This document shows positions 51,842 to 64,000 of a stretch of DNA of 64,000 nt, piece after piece. The position numbers and the translations under genes were made by a program. The notes beneath the pieces are model-generated. The model did no database searches and was not told where the DNA came from. It was given only the letters and a program-made list of their open reading frames with translations. Numbering within the stretch: position 1 is the first letter of the stretch; each line of letters opens with the position of its first letter. The stretch comes from Paenalkalicoccus suaedae (GTDB taxonomy: Bacteria; Bacillota; Bacilli; Bacillales; Salisediminibacteriaceae): contig NZ_CP041372.2 of NCBI RefSeq assembly GCF_006965545.2, forward strand, positions 1,116,001-1,180,000, written 5' to 3'.

Positions 51842-52792
51842 ATGATTATACTCTCATCAGCTAATTTACAAAAAGATATAGAAGATCAGTTAAAGCAGTC
51901 CTATCAAGACCTCGACTTTCTTTTCTATCCCGACATAGAAGCCGCAGCGGACGACTTACCTCGGGCGGATGTCCTAATCACATATGGTGAGGATTTGACA
52001 GAGAAGGAAATAGAGATTGCAACGAATTTAAAATGGATTATGGTTATCTCGGCAGGAATGGATGAAATGCCGTTTGAGGCGATAGCTAAAAGGGATATTA
52101 TGGTAACGAATGCTAGAGGAATCCATGCTATTCCGATGGCGGAGTATGTCATGCACATGATGCTGTTTGTCTCTAGGCAAACAGAGGTTGTCCTTGAGCA
52201 AGAGGAAGCGCACGTTTGGGATCGATCTCCAGTTATGAATGAGCTGCACAGTCAAACAATTGGTATCCTAGGTGCAGGAGCGATCGGCAAAGAGGTTGCA
52301 AGGCTCGCTAAGGCGTTCCGAATGAATGTTGTAGGTGTCAATCGAAGCGGAGATCATGTGGAGCCGTTTGATACCATTATTCCGATAGAAAATTTAGCTG
52401 AAGAGGTAGGTAAGTGGGACTTTTTAGTATCTATCCTGCCTAAAACAGATGCTACATCGAATTTATTGGATAAAGCTATTTTTACAAAGATGAAACATTC
52501 AGCGACTATTATAAATATTGGTCGAGGAAATGTGGTTCATGAAGAAGATATGATAGAGGCATTGGATAATAGAGACTTCCACCATGCCGTATTAGATGTG
52601 TTTAATGAGGAGCCGTTGTCAGCAGAGCATCCATTTTGGGCACATCCACATATAACTGTGACACCGCATCTTTCTGGTATCTCGCCAATGTATCAACCAA
52701 GAGCCATTGATATTTTCACGTCAAATCTAGATATTTATTTAAACAATGAGAAGACGTATACAAATCTAGTTGATCCTAAAAAAGGTTATTAA
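51842..52792 (+). CDS. D-isomer specific 2-hydroxyacid dehydrogenase
   Basis: 316 residues. NAD-binding LGAGAIGKEVARLAKAFRMNVVG, catalytic Arg and Glu in NIGRGNVVHEEDM and DVFNEEPLSAEHPFW, His in TPHLSG. Reduces a 2-keto acid such as glyoxylate or hydroxypyruvate; substrate uncertain. AAAGGAGG precedes the ATG; transcribed with the P-II-like gene downstream. Confidence 0.9.
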   Translation: MIILSSANLQKDIEDQLKQSYQDLDFLFYPDIEAAADDLPRADVLITYGEDLTEKEIEIATNLKWIMVISAGMDEMPFEAIAKRDIMVTNARGIHAIPMAEYVMHMMLFVSRQTEVVLEQEEAHVWDRSPVMNELHSQTIGILGAGAIGKEVARLAKAFRMNVVGVNRSGDHVEPFDTIIPIENLAEEVGKWDFLVSILPKTDATSNLLDKAIFTKMKHSATIINIGRGNVVHEEDMIEALDNRDFHHAVLDVFNEEPLSAEHPFWAHPHITVTPHLSGISPMYQPRAIDIFTSNLDIYLNNEKTYTNLVDPKKGY

Positions 52793-52806
52793 AGGGGGCG
52801 CGACTT

Positions 52807-53103
52807 ATGAAGCTAATGGTGTGTGTTGTTCAAAACCGCTACAGAGAAGCGATGGAAACGGGACTTAAAAATACTAACTATCGAATGACGGAGCTAGCAA
52901 GTAGTGGTGGATTTTTGCGGAAAGGGAGCACGACTTTTTTAATTGGCGTAAAGGAAGAGGATGTTTCCTCTTTACATGAAACGATGAAAGCGATCTGTTT
53001 GGAGTATGAACAGAAGCGTGGGAAATCGAGTGATAAATCACATCGTTACATTAGTTTTCTTATCCATGCAAAGGATAGTCTTCCCTTTCTCAATAAGCAG
53101 TAA
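52807..53103 (+). CDS. DarA/YaaQ-like P-II family protein
   Basis: 98 residues. MKLMVCVVQNRYREAMETGLKNTNYRMTELASSGGFLRKGSTTFLIGVKEEDV matches the cyclic-di-AMP receptor DarA (YaaQ) in its first half, including the T-x-L-A-S/T-x-G-G-F-L-x-x-G-x-T-T-F-x-I-G block. The C-terminal third differs from DarA and carries KRGKSSDKSHRYISFLIHAKDS. Probably a paralogue that binds a nucleotide; binding of c-di-AMP is inference. Confidence 0.75.
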   Translation: MKLMVCVVQNRYREAMETGLKNTNYRMTELASSGGFLRKGSTTFLIGVKEEDVSSLHETMKAICLEYEQKRGKSSDKSHRYISFLIHAKDSLPFLNKQ

Positions 53104-53158
53104 TATTTCTCACTAAGTTATCGTCACTGCATAGTCACACTTTCGTAGCAGTCATTCG

Positions 53159-53188
53159 TTGACAATCTTTTAGCGCCTTCGGTATACT
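53159..53188 (+). promoter_or_regulatory. perR promoter
   Basis: TTGACA at 53159 and TATACT at 53183, spacer 18. Confidence 0.8.
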
Positions 53189-53190
53189 TA

Positions 53191-53205
53191 TTGTAACTAT
53201 TATAA
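53191..53205. promoter_or_regulatory. Per box
   Basis: TTGTAACTATTATAA matches TTATAATNATTATAA at 12 of 14 defined positions, just past the perR -10, consistent with PerR autorepression. Confidence 0.75.
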
Positions 53206-53284
53206 AGTAATAATTACGCTTGACTTTATGGGGATTTAGATAAAAAGCTAGTGGAGTGTAGTTTACGTAAACGAGGTGAAGGAA

Positions 53285-53722
53285 ATGGAAAATGAACGAT
53301 TACATCATGCGCTCCAGTCTTTGAAAAGTACGAAAGTTCGAATGACACCTCAGCGTTATGCCATTTTAGAGTTTTTATTTAGTTCAGAGAGCCATCCTAC
53401 AGCAGATGATATTTATAAAGCGCTCGAAGACAAATTTCCTAATATGAGTGTTGCTACTGTTTATAATAACCTGAGAGTGTTTAAAGATGTTGGTCTTGTC
53501 AAAGAATTGACGTATGGGGATGCATCAAGTCGATTTGATAGTGTAACAACAGACCACTATCATGTTATTTGTGAGAGCTGTGGAAAGATTGTTGACTTCC
53601 ACTATCCTGGGCTAAATGAAGTAGAGACACTTGCAGAACACGTTACAGGTTTTAAAGTAACAAATCATCGCATGGAGATCTATGGAAAGTGCCCAACTTG
53701 TAAGAATCAAACGCAACATTAA
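53285..53722 (+). CDS. perR: Peroxide-sensing repressor PerR
   Basis: 145 residues, Fur family, same length as B. subtilis PerR. With this start the regulatory metal ligands fall at the known positions: His37, Asp85, His91, His93 and Asp104. The zinc site is CESC plus CPTC. Metal-catalysed oxidation of the histidines by peroxide releases it from DNA. A GTG at 53276 is in frame, but numbering and ribosome site favour 53285. Confidence 0.95.
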   Translation: MENERLHHALQSLKSTKVRMTPQRYAILEFLFSSESHPTADDIYKALEDKFPNMSVATVYNNLRVFKDVGLVKELTYGDASSRFDSVTTDHYHVICESCGKIVDFHYPGLNEVETLAEHVTGFKVTNHRMEIYGKCPTCKNQTQH

Positions 53723-53730
53723 TAAAAAGA

Positions 53731-53764
53731 ATAAAGGCAGCTCTTTATAAGGGCTGTCTTTGCT
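53731..53764 (+). terminator. Terminator after perR
   Basis: AAAGGCAGCTC / GGGCTGTCTTT with a T-rich tail. Confidence 0.8.
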
Positions 53765-53926
53765 TTTGTTTAAAAAAGATAATGCCTTTAGTTCTGTGAT
53801 AACTATTTATTACGAGTAAGGGGCATCTAGTTAGTCAGCATTATATCAACTAACTCTTAATAAAACCTAATTAGCTAATGCAAAACGGAAGGCAATGTGG
53901 ACATGACTGAAAGAAAGTTGTCGGAT

Positions 53927-53974
53927 GTAAACGACGTTTGATTCGATGCAAAAGGACCTTCACTTGACACAAAG
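53927..53974. repeat. Degenerate 21-bp array, core GCAAA
   Basis: GTAAAC at 53927, GCAAAA at 53948 and ACAAAG at 53969 are 21 bp apart, within words like TTCGATGCAAA and CTTGACACAAA that resemble the core at 44013. Isolated related words lie at 53880 (ATGCAAAA) and 54153 (TTGACGCAA). Otherwise 53765-54160 holds nothing I can identify. Confidence 0.5.
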
Positions 53975-54164
53975 CAACAAATATAACTGACGACTTAAAT
54001 GCTGTGAACGCTTCACATTAAGGTCCGGACCACCACTACCACAAAAAAGAAAGTCGTATATATGAGAACTTCACTGCGTCTCACAAAAGGCGTCACCTGA
54101 AACTCTCAAGTTTGCTTTTCGCTATAATCATTCATGTAAGGCCGTTCGCTAAATTGACGCAACT

Positions 54165-54205
54165 AAAACAAGAGGCAAACGCTCATAGCGTTCGCCTCTT
54201 GTTTT
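54165..54205. terminator. Terminator of ygzB
   Basis: Arms at 54165-54183 and 54187-54205 (AAAACAAGAGGC / GCCTCTTGTTTT at their ends) form a near-perfect 19-bp stem, usable on both strands. Confidence 0.9.
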
Positions 54206-54223
54206 AGTAATAATGAATTTTTG

Positions 54224-54571
54224 TTAAGGTCTTTTTTTATTGTATGCTTGATCGAATTCTTTTCCTTCTAACGATTTGTCTAACGTTAAAGGTTCATTGC
54301 AGTGCATACATGCATCGACTCGGCCAAGCATTTTAGTCGGTTTATTACATTCCGGACAGGTAACTTGAATGGTCTTAGATGAAAGCATCCCAATCCAAAA
54401 ATAAATGATCGTACTAGCTATAATTGCGAGGAAGCCTAGAATCATGAATGCAGACATAACGAATTGATTTACTCGAAAGAACAAACCAATATACATAATG
54501 ACTATTCCGGCGAATACTAAAGCTAAAGCAAACGTCCGGATCTTATTAATTTTACTAGTAAAGCTTAGCAA
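54224..54571 (-). CDS. ygzB: YgzB-like membrane protein (DUF2614)
   Basis: 115 residues. Two membrane helices ([18 protein letters not shown] and [23 protein letters not shown]) then a zinc ribbon [20 protein letters not shown] and the tail [14 protein letters not shown]. Matches YgzB. Function unknown. TTG start at 54571 fits the homologue's N-terminus ([10 protein letters not shown]). Confidence 0.87.
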   Translation of the reverse strand: MLSFTSKINKIRTFALALVFAGIVIMYIGLFFRVNQFVMSAFMILGFLAIIASTIIYFWIGMLSSKTIQVTCPECNKPTKMLGRVDACMHCNEPLTLDKSLEGKEFDQAYNKKRP

Positions 54572-54729
54572 GTTACATCACGCCTTTCTTACAGATAATT
54601 ATATCATAGGGGTGTGTAGAACAAAAAGATAGGAACAATATTTTCTCTTACTTTCAAAAGGATTTGATTAAGTAGCGTCGAAAGACTTATAGTAATAGGC
54701 GGGATAGACGTAACGGAGGAGGAGCTACT

Positions 54730-55593
54730 ATGGATGATTTCATCAGGCAGCTATATCAGGACAGAGCTTATGATGCAACGACACAGGCGGTCATTTCTGT
54801 CGAACGACGTAATAAAGAAGATTCATCAACGGATTACTTTGATGGAGTGCTATTAGTAATTATTGATGGTCATAAGCTTTGGGAGGTTAAGCATTATGAG
54901 CATGAGGGTTCTATACTAGCGATGCATATCGTTAATAAAGAACAAATACAAGAGTGGCTTTTACATAGCTCTAACCGCCGAGTGATTGAATGGATGATTA
55001 ACGGTAAAGTTCTGTTTGATCGCAATGAGTATATGAAGGAACTGCGCTATAAGCTTACAGAATTTCCACAGGAAGAGAGAAAGAAGAAGATCGGAATTGA
55101 ATTTTCTAAACTTGTGAGGCGATTTGCTGATGGGAAGGCTTTGTTCTCACAAGGGCATTATTTAGATTCGTATAATCAAATCGTACACGCTCTTCATCAC
55201 CTGGCAAGACTTGCTGTAATTGAACACGGGCTTTACCCAGAAGTAACCGTTTGGCAACAAGTAAAAAAGATAGAACCAGAAATTCATAAACTGTATTCGG
55301 AGCTAGCTACAGGATCAGAGCCAGTTGAAAAACGATTAGAGCTTTTATTATTGGCGAGTGAATTTGAACTTATGACAAAAACAAGACTTGGGAGTGCACA
55401 CCTCATACAGTTAATGAGAGAGAAAGAAACGTGGACGATCGATGAATTAAAAACAATAGTTGGCATGAGCGAATACTCATTAGACTTGAGCATGCTCGTT
55501 GAATACCTCGTTCAAAAAGATATTGTCCAAGTATCATTACACGAGACAAAGGGAAGAATGATTCATCACCGTTATTATCAACTCTCTTACTAA
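54730..55593 (+). CDS. ygxA: YgxA-like nucleotidyltransferase-fold protein
   Basis: 287 residues. The N-terminal half resembles a degenerate nucleotidyltransferase (GVLLVIIDGHKLWEVKHYEHEGSILAMHIVN), the middle a helical substrate-binding domain (DGKALFSQGHYLDSYNQIVHALHHLARLAVIE), and the end a winged helix. It lies directly before the rRNA operon exactly as ygxA does before rrnD in B. subtilis. Function unknown. GGAGGAGG precedes the ATG. Confidence 0.85.
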   Translation: MDDFIRQLYQDRAYDATTQAVISVERRNKEDSSTDYFDGVLLVIIDGHKLWEVKHYEHEGSILAMHIVNKEQIQEWLLHSSNRRVIEWMINGKVLFDRNEYMKELRYKLTEFPQEERKKKIGIEFSKLVRRFADGKALFSQGHYLDSYNQIVHALHHLARLAVIEHGLYPEVTVWQQVKKIEPEIHKLYSELATGSEPVEKRLELLLLASEFELMTKTRLGSAHLIQLMREKETWTIDELKTIVGMSEYSLDLSMLVEYLVQKDIVQVSLHETKGRMIHHRYYQLSY

Positions 55594-55744
55594 GTTCATC
55601 CTTTAATAAGGAGCTGGTTTTTTTGTTTTAACTCCAGCTCTTTAAAAAGGCTGGAGTTAGCGACTGTGTCACCTTAATTAATAGGAAGAAGTTTAGCTAG
55701 GGTTTTAATGGGTAAACTTTTCTTAGAAAAAATTCTAAAATGTA

Positions 55745-55773
55745 TTGACGATTAATTATTATGGTGATATATT
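55745..55773 (+). promoter_or_regulatory. rRNA operon promoter P1
   Basis: TTGACG at 55745, TATATT at 55768, spacer 17. Confidence 0.85.
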
Positions 55774-55829
55774 ATTACTTGTCGCCAACGAGGTGACAGT
55801 AACACAAAAAACAAACTTAAAAAAAGTTG

Positions 55830-55858
55830 TTGACTCTAACGAGTCACCGTGTTATTCT
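55830..55858 (+). promoter_or_regulatory. rRNA operon promoter P2
   Basis: TTGACT at 55830, TATTCT at 55853, spacer 17. TGCTCTTTGA at 55894 resembles a boxA antitermination site. Confidence 0.85.
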
Positions 55859-56054
55859 AATAAAGTCGCCAAAACGAGCGACAAGCAAGAAATTGCTCTT
55901 TGAAAACTAAACAAAAGACGAAGCGAAGGAATTAAAAGAGATGAAAACCATCTCGTCAATTTTTTTAAATGAAGAACCTAGTTCTTCAAAATGAATCGCT
56001 AGATTCGTTGTTCGAGTTTACTCGAACGTTAGTCAGAAGTTCAAACTTCGACGA

Positions 56055-57624
<1,570 letters not shown>

Positions 57625-57862
57625 AAGGAGCATTAAGCTCAATCGAACTTCGCATTCGATCCTTTTGTTTAGTTTTGAGAGGGTAAGCCTCTCCGGAAGA
57701 ACCCCTTGTGGGTCTATTCCGAGTTGACCTTTGAAAACTGGATAGTAAGAACATGTAGAAAAGAATCACCGGAAAATCAATCCGTTTGGAAACAAACGAA
57801 AGGTTTTTCCGAGTGTCTTAGAAGATAGCCAAGAAGTAAAACGACGTCCTAACAGTAAGTTA

Positions 57863-60799
<2,937 letters not shown>

Positions 60800-61043
60800 A
60801 GATATATAGTTTTACAGAAGGCGTCAACTAAGACGATTCTTCTTCTACATGTTCACTATCCAGTTTTGAAAGGTCAACGACCTTTACTTTGACAGACAAA
60901 AACCTGTTAAAGAAATATTTTTTCGTAAGAAGCAAGAAGATCAAGGACATGACCGAAAGAGAACCGGAGCGTGTTTGGACACGTGAGGATTCGAATGAGG
61001 GCAATGGACGCAGAGATTCGATGCTTATTAGGAAAAAATCATA

Positions 61044-61161
<118 letters not shown>

Positions 61162-61199
61162 TATACATACATATTATACAAAAAGATTATTTTTACTAT

Positions 61200-61274
61200 T
61201 CCACAGTAGCTCAGTGGTAGAGCTATCGGCTGTTAACCGATCGGTCGTAGGTTCGAATCCTACCTGTGGAGCCA
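61200..61274 (+). tRNA. tRNA-Asn (GTT)
   Basis: Cloverleaf with acceptor TCCACAG / CTGTGGA, GTT anticodon, CCA encoded. First tRNA after 5S. Confidence 0.97.
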
Positions 61275-61277
61275 TAT

Positions 61278-61369
61278 GGAGAGCTGTCCGAGTGGTCGAA
61301 GGAGCACGATTGGAAATCGTGTGTGCGGTCAAAGCCGTACCGAGGGTTCGAATCCCTCGCTCTCCGCCA
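61278..61369 (+). tRNA. tRNA-Ser (GGA)
   Basis: Acceptor GGAGAGC / GCTCTCC, long variable arm, GGA anticodon, CCA encoded. Confidence 0.96.
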
Positions 61370-61378
61370 GTATTTATT

Positions 61379-61453
61379 GGCCCGTTGGTCAAGTGGTTAA
61401 GACACCGCCCTTTCACGGCGGTAACACGGGTTCGAATCCCGTACGGGTCACCA
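61379..61453 (+). tRNA. tRNA-Glu (TTC)
   Basis: Acceptor GGCCCGT / ACGGGTC, TTC anticodon, CCA encoded. Confidence 0.96.
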
Positions 61454-61504
61454 CTGTTTATTTAACATAATGACGAAGAGATTCATAGTTTATTTATCCA
61501 ATAT

Positions 61505-61580
61505 GGAGGATTAGCTCAGTTGGGAGAGCACCTGCCTTACAAGCAGGGGGTCGGCGGTTCGAGCCCGTCATCCTCCACCA
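61505..61580 (+). tRNA. tRNA-Val (TAC)
   Basis: Acceptor GGAGGAT / ATCCTCC, TAC anticodon, CCA encoded. Confidence 0.97.
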
Positions 61581-61590
61581 TTATTATTAT

Positions 61591-61667
<77 letters not shown>

Positions 61668-61671
61668 AATT

Positions 61672-61747
<76 letters not shown>

Positions 61748-61756
61748 TGTTTTTTT

Positions 61757-61832
<76 letters not shown>

Positions 61833-61885
61833 CTATTTATATTGACTTTCTGTCACAGGATTTGTTAATATGAATACTATGTTTT

Positions 61886-61969
61886 GGAGGGGTAGCGAAG
61901 TGGCTAAACGCGGCGGACTGTAAATCCGCTCCCTCGGGTTCGGCAGTTCGAATCTGCCCCCCTCCACCA
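61886..61969 (+). tRNA. tRNA-Tyr (GTA)
   Basis: Acceptor GGAGGGG / CCCCTCC, long variable arm, GTA anticodon, CCA encoded. Confidence 0.96.
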
Positions 61970-61980
61970 GTTTCTTTTGT

Positions 61981-62057
61981 GGCGATTGTGGCGAAGTGGT
62001 TAACGCACCGGATTGTGATTCCGGCACTCGTGGGTTCAATTCCCATCAGTCGCCCCA
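61981..62057 (+). tRNA. tRNA-His (GTG)
   Basis: Extra 5' G (G-1) pairing with C73, acceptor GCGATTG / CAGTCGC, GTG anticodon, CCA encoded. tRNA-Trp, which precedes it in B. subtilis, is missing. Confidence 0.95.
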
Positions 62058-62081
62058 TTTTAAACTTACTATCATTTATAT

Positions 62082-62156
62082 AGGGCTATAGCCAAGCGGT
62101 AAGGCATCGGATTTTGATTCCGTGACTCGCAGGTTCGAATCCTGCTAGCCCTGCCA
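62082..62156 (+). tRNA. tRNA-Gln (TTG)
   Basis: Acceptor AGGGCTA / TAGCCCT, TTG anticodon, CCA encoded. Confidence 0.96.
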
Positions 62157-62163
62157 TTTTTTT

Positions 62164-62238
62164 GCGGAAATAGCTCAGTGGTAGAGCACCACCTTGCCAA
62201 GGTGGGGGTCGCGGGTTCGAATCCCGTTTTCCGCTCCA
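62164..62238 (+). tRNA. tRNA-Gly (GCC)
   Basis: Acceptor GCGGAAA / TTTCCGC region, GCC anticodon, CCA encoded. Confidence 0.96.
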
Positions 62239-62247
62239 TTTTAGTTA

Positions 62248-62321
<74 letters not shown>

Positions 62322-62353
62322 ATTAAATTATGATTATGCTTCTGTTTGTAAAT

Positions 62354-62442
62354 GCCGGGGTGGTGGAATTGGCAGACACACAGGACTTAAAATCCTGCGG
62401 TAAGTGATTACCGTGCCGGTTCAAGTCCGGCCCTCGGCACCA
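62354..62442 (+). tRNA. tRNA-Leu (TAA)
   Basis: Acceptor GCCGGGG / CCTCGGC, long variable arm, loop CTTAAAA gives TAA anticodon. Confidence 0.95.
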
Positions 62443-62475
62443 ATTAAAACTTGAATTTCTTTTACATATATCTTT

Positions 62476-62561
62476 GCCGGAGTGGTGGAATGGCAGACAC
62501 GTCGGACTCAAAATCCGATGCCTTCACGGGCGTGCGGGTTCAAGTCCCGCCTCCGGTACCA
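62476..62561 (+). tRNA. tRNA-Leu (CAA)
   Basis: Acceptor GCCGGAG / CTCCGGT, long variable arm, loop CTCAAAA gives CAA anticodon. Last tRNA of the cluster. Confidence 0.95.
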
Positions 62562-62575
62562 TTTTACTACTAATA

Positions 62576-62597
62576 CGACCTTTTGGGTCGTTTTTTT
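62576..62597 (+). terminator. Terminator of the rRNA-tRNA operon
   Basis: CGACC / GGTCG hairpin with seven T residues. Confidence 0.85.
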
Positions 62598-62679
62598 ATT
62601 GTCTTTTTGAGATAATAACTTATAGAAAAGCTGAAGCAACAAAACATAAATCACATTTTAGAAGGGAGGACGGTATTAA

Positions 62680-63804
62680 ATGAATGAAACGCTCAAACAA
62701 GAGATTGTTGCATATAGTAAAAAGATTGGTATTGATAAAATTGGCTTTGCTACTGCAGATCCGTTTCAACTTATGAAAGAACGTTTAAAAACGCAACAGG
62801 AATCTGGACTTCAATCTGGATTTGAAAAAGGAACCATCGACGAGCGAACGGAGCCATCGCAGCTCTTGCCAGAAGCGAAAACAATTATTTCTATTGCCGT
62901 TGCTTACCCTTCTAAAATGAAGAATGCTCCTAAAAGTGTTCGCGGGGATCGAAAGGGTATTTTTTGCCGAGCTTCCTGGGGAGAAGACTATCATCATGTG
63001 TTACGGCGTCGTTTAGATAAATTAGAGCAATTTATTTTATCTAAAGTACCTGATGCAAAATGCGCCTCTATGGTTGATACGGGAGAACTAATTGACCGTG
63101 CCGTAGCTGAACGAGCAGGTATAGGATGGAGTGCTAAAAACTGCGCTATTATTACTCCTGAGTTTGGATCTTATGTCTACTTAGGAGACATGATCACTAC
63201 GATTCCATTAGAACCAGATGTTGCAATGGAGGATCAGTGCGGAAGTTGCAATAAATGTATAGATGCTTGTCCGACTGGAGCGCTTCTTGAGGGAGGGAAA
63301 CTTGACGCAAAAAAATGTGTCGCTTTTCTCACACAAACTAAGGATGTATTACCGGTGGAGTTCCGAAAAAAGCTTGGTAACAGGTTATACGGATGTGATA
63401 CGTGCCAAGTAGTGTGTCCTAAAAATAAAGGCGTAGATGAGCACAGGCACGAAGAACTAGAACCAGATCCTGAGTTAGTGAAGCCATCTTTAATTCCTCT
63501 TCTTACTATGTCCAATCGAGATTTTAAGGCAAAGTATGGGTATATGTCAGGTTCTTGGCGTGGGAAAAAACCTATTCAGCGCAATGCTATTTTAGCTTTA
63601 GGTAATTTTAAGGATGCCTATGCATTGGAAGACTTAAAAAAAGTTGCCTTGGAGGATCCAAGACCTGATATTCGAGCAACTGCTATATGGTCCATCGCTC
63701 AAATTGACCAATCTGAAAATACGATGATATTTTTACGAGAGCTTAGAGAAACATGTAATGAGTCCATTATGATTGATGAGCTCGATGCTATATTTTCATC
63801 ATAA
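62680..63804 (+). CDS. queG: Epoxyqueuosine reductase QueG
   Basis: 374 residues. Performs the last step of queuosine synthesis in tRNA using cobalamin and two [4Fe-4S] clusters. The ferredoxin-type cysteines are in [16 protein letters not shown] and [10 protein letters not shown]; the conserved [14 protein letters not shown] and [11 protein letters not shown] belong to the cobalamin-binding half. C-terminal HEAT repeats follow ([38 protein letters not shown]). AAGGGAGG precedes the ATG. Its place after the tRNA cluster matches B. subtilis yhbA. Confidence 0.93.
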   Translation: MNETLKQEIVAYSKKIGIDKIGFATADPFQLMKERLKTQQESGLQSGFEKGTIDERTEPSQLLPEAKTIISIAVAYPSKMKNAPKSVRGDRKGIFCRASWGEDYHHVLRRRLDKLEQFILSKVPDAKCASMVDTGELIDRAVAERAGIGWSAKNCAIITPEFGSYVYLGDMITTIPLEPDVAMEDQCGSCNKCIDACPTGALLEGGKLDAKKCVAFLTQTKDVLPVEFRKKLGNRLYGCDTCQVVCPKNKGVDEHRHEELEPDPELVKPSLIPLLTMSNRDFKAKYGYMSGSWRGKKPIQRNAILALGNFKDAYALEDLKKVALEDPRPDIRATAIWSIAQIDQSENTMIFLRELRETCNESIMIDELDAIFSS

Positions 63805-63829
63805 AAAGGGGTAAAAGGGAGAGAAGTTT

Positions 63830-64000
63830 ATGTCAGTCAAACTCGCCTATACAGAGATCTCATCGCCGATCGGTGTATTAACGGTTGTCGGATCGGACAA
63901 TGCGTTGCACTATATTGAATTTGGAGAAGCGAAGGATGCTCATCAGAGTATTACTAGAAAGAGTCGAGCTCGCAATGAAGGGATTGATTTATACGAATCG
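63830..64000 (+). CDS. Methylated-DNA--protein-cysteine methyltransferase, N-terminal part (partial)
   Basis: 57 codons before the window ends. YTEISSPIGVLTVVGSDNALHYIEFGE is the usual start of the O6-alkylguanine-DNA alkyltransferase N-terminal domain. The active-site PCHR motif would lie beyond the window. GGGAGAG precedes the ATG; 25 bases after queG, so possibly co-transcribed. Confidence 0.75.
   Translation, partial: MSVKLAYTEISSPIGVLTVVGSDNALHYIEFGEAKDAHQSITRKSRARNEGIDLYES

Noticed and set aside
55608-55657. Overlapping hairpins made of GAGCTGG, CCAGCTC and GCTGG after ygxA
   Set aside because: Probably an imperfect terminator; the alternative pairings are suggestive of an attenuator but nothing downstream needs one.

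Overview
The window is chromosomal DNA of an endospore-forming member of the Bacillaceae. It carries a gamma-type small acid-soluble spore protein gene (sspE), strong AGGAGG-type ribosome sites, and many GTG/TTG starts. Its gene order follows Bacillus subtilis in long blocks: yfkD/yfkAB/pdaA/yfjP/rlmCD, then yfmL/yfmS and a ferric-siderophore operon of the yfm type, then yfhF-recX-yfhH-yfhJ-yfhP-mutY, then fabL-sspE-ygaC-ygaD-ygaE-hemL2-bcp-perR-ygzB-ygxA, then an rRNA operon, a tRNA cluster and queG. An alkaliphilic Bacillus relative (Alkalihalobacillus/Shouchella-like) fits but is inference; the species cannot be named from the sequence.

Layout. 1-9.4 kb: MATE transporter tail, a TPR/coiled-coil protein, cell-envelope and repair genes, and the rRNA methyltransferase rlmCD. 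9.9-12.7 kb, minus strand: an agr-like peptide-signalling operon made of a soluble sporulation-type histidine kinase, an AgrC-like membrane protein whose kinase residues have been lost, AgrB and a serine-type AgrD, with no response regulator. 13.1-17.2 kb: a cobalamin riboswitch in front of a class I ribonucleotide reductase operon with a flavodoxin. 17.2-26.3 kb: helicase, chemotaxis and Fur-controlled iron uptake. 26.3-29.7 kb: a structured non-coding repeat pair and the treA-treR operon with its operator. 29.7-36.5 kb: recX/mutY block. 36.8-39.8 kb: a LexA-box holin-like toxin, a gamma-glutamyltransferase and split chromate-type transporters. 39.8-54.6 kb: fabL to ygzB. 54.7-62.6 kb: ygxA, 16S-23S-5S and 14 tRNAs, then queG and the start of a DNA alkyltransferase gene.

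Three things stand out. First, the agr-like operon appears to have rewired peptide sensing from AgrC/AgrA to a cytoplasmic kinase of the KinA-KinE type; two perfect Spo0A boxes lie upstream of it. Second, seven intergenic stretches (about 3.4, 9.5, 21.9, 33.5, 36.7, 44.1 and 53.9 kb) hold a short core word repeated at a 21-bp step, two helical turns, while the bases between the words mostly differ. All lie just past the 3' end of a plus-strand gene. They encode no plausible protein, are not CRISPRs and match no element I can name. Third, a 31-residue holin-like toxin gene has a perfect LexA core site between its -10 and its ribosome site.

Vitamin B12 links two parts of the window: the riboswitch should silence the B12-independent reductase when cobalamin is present, and QueG uses cobalamin as a cofactor.
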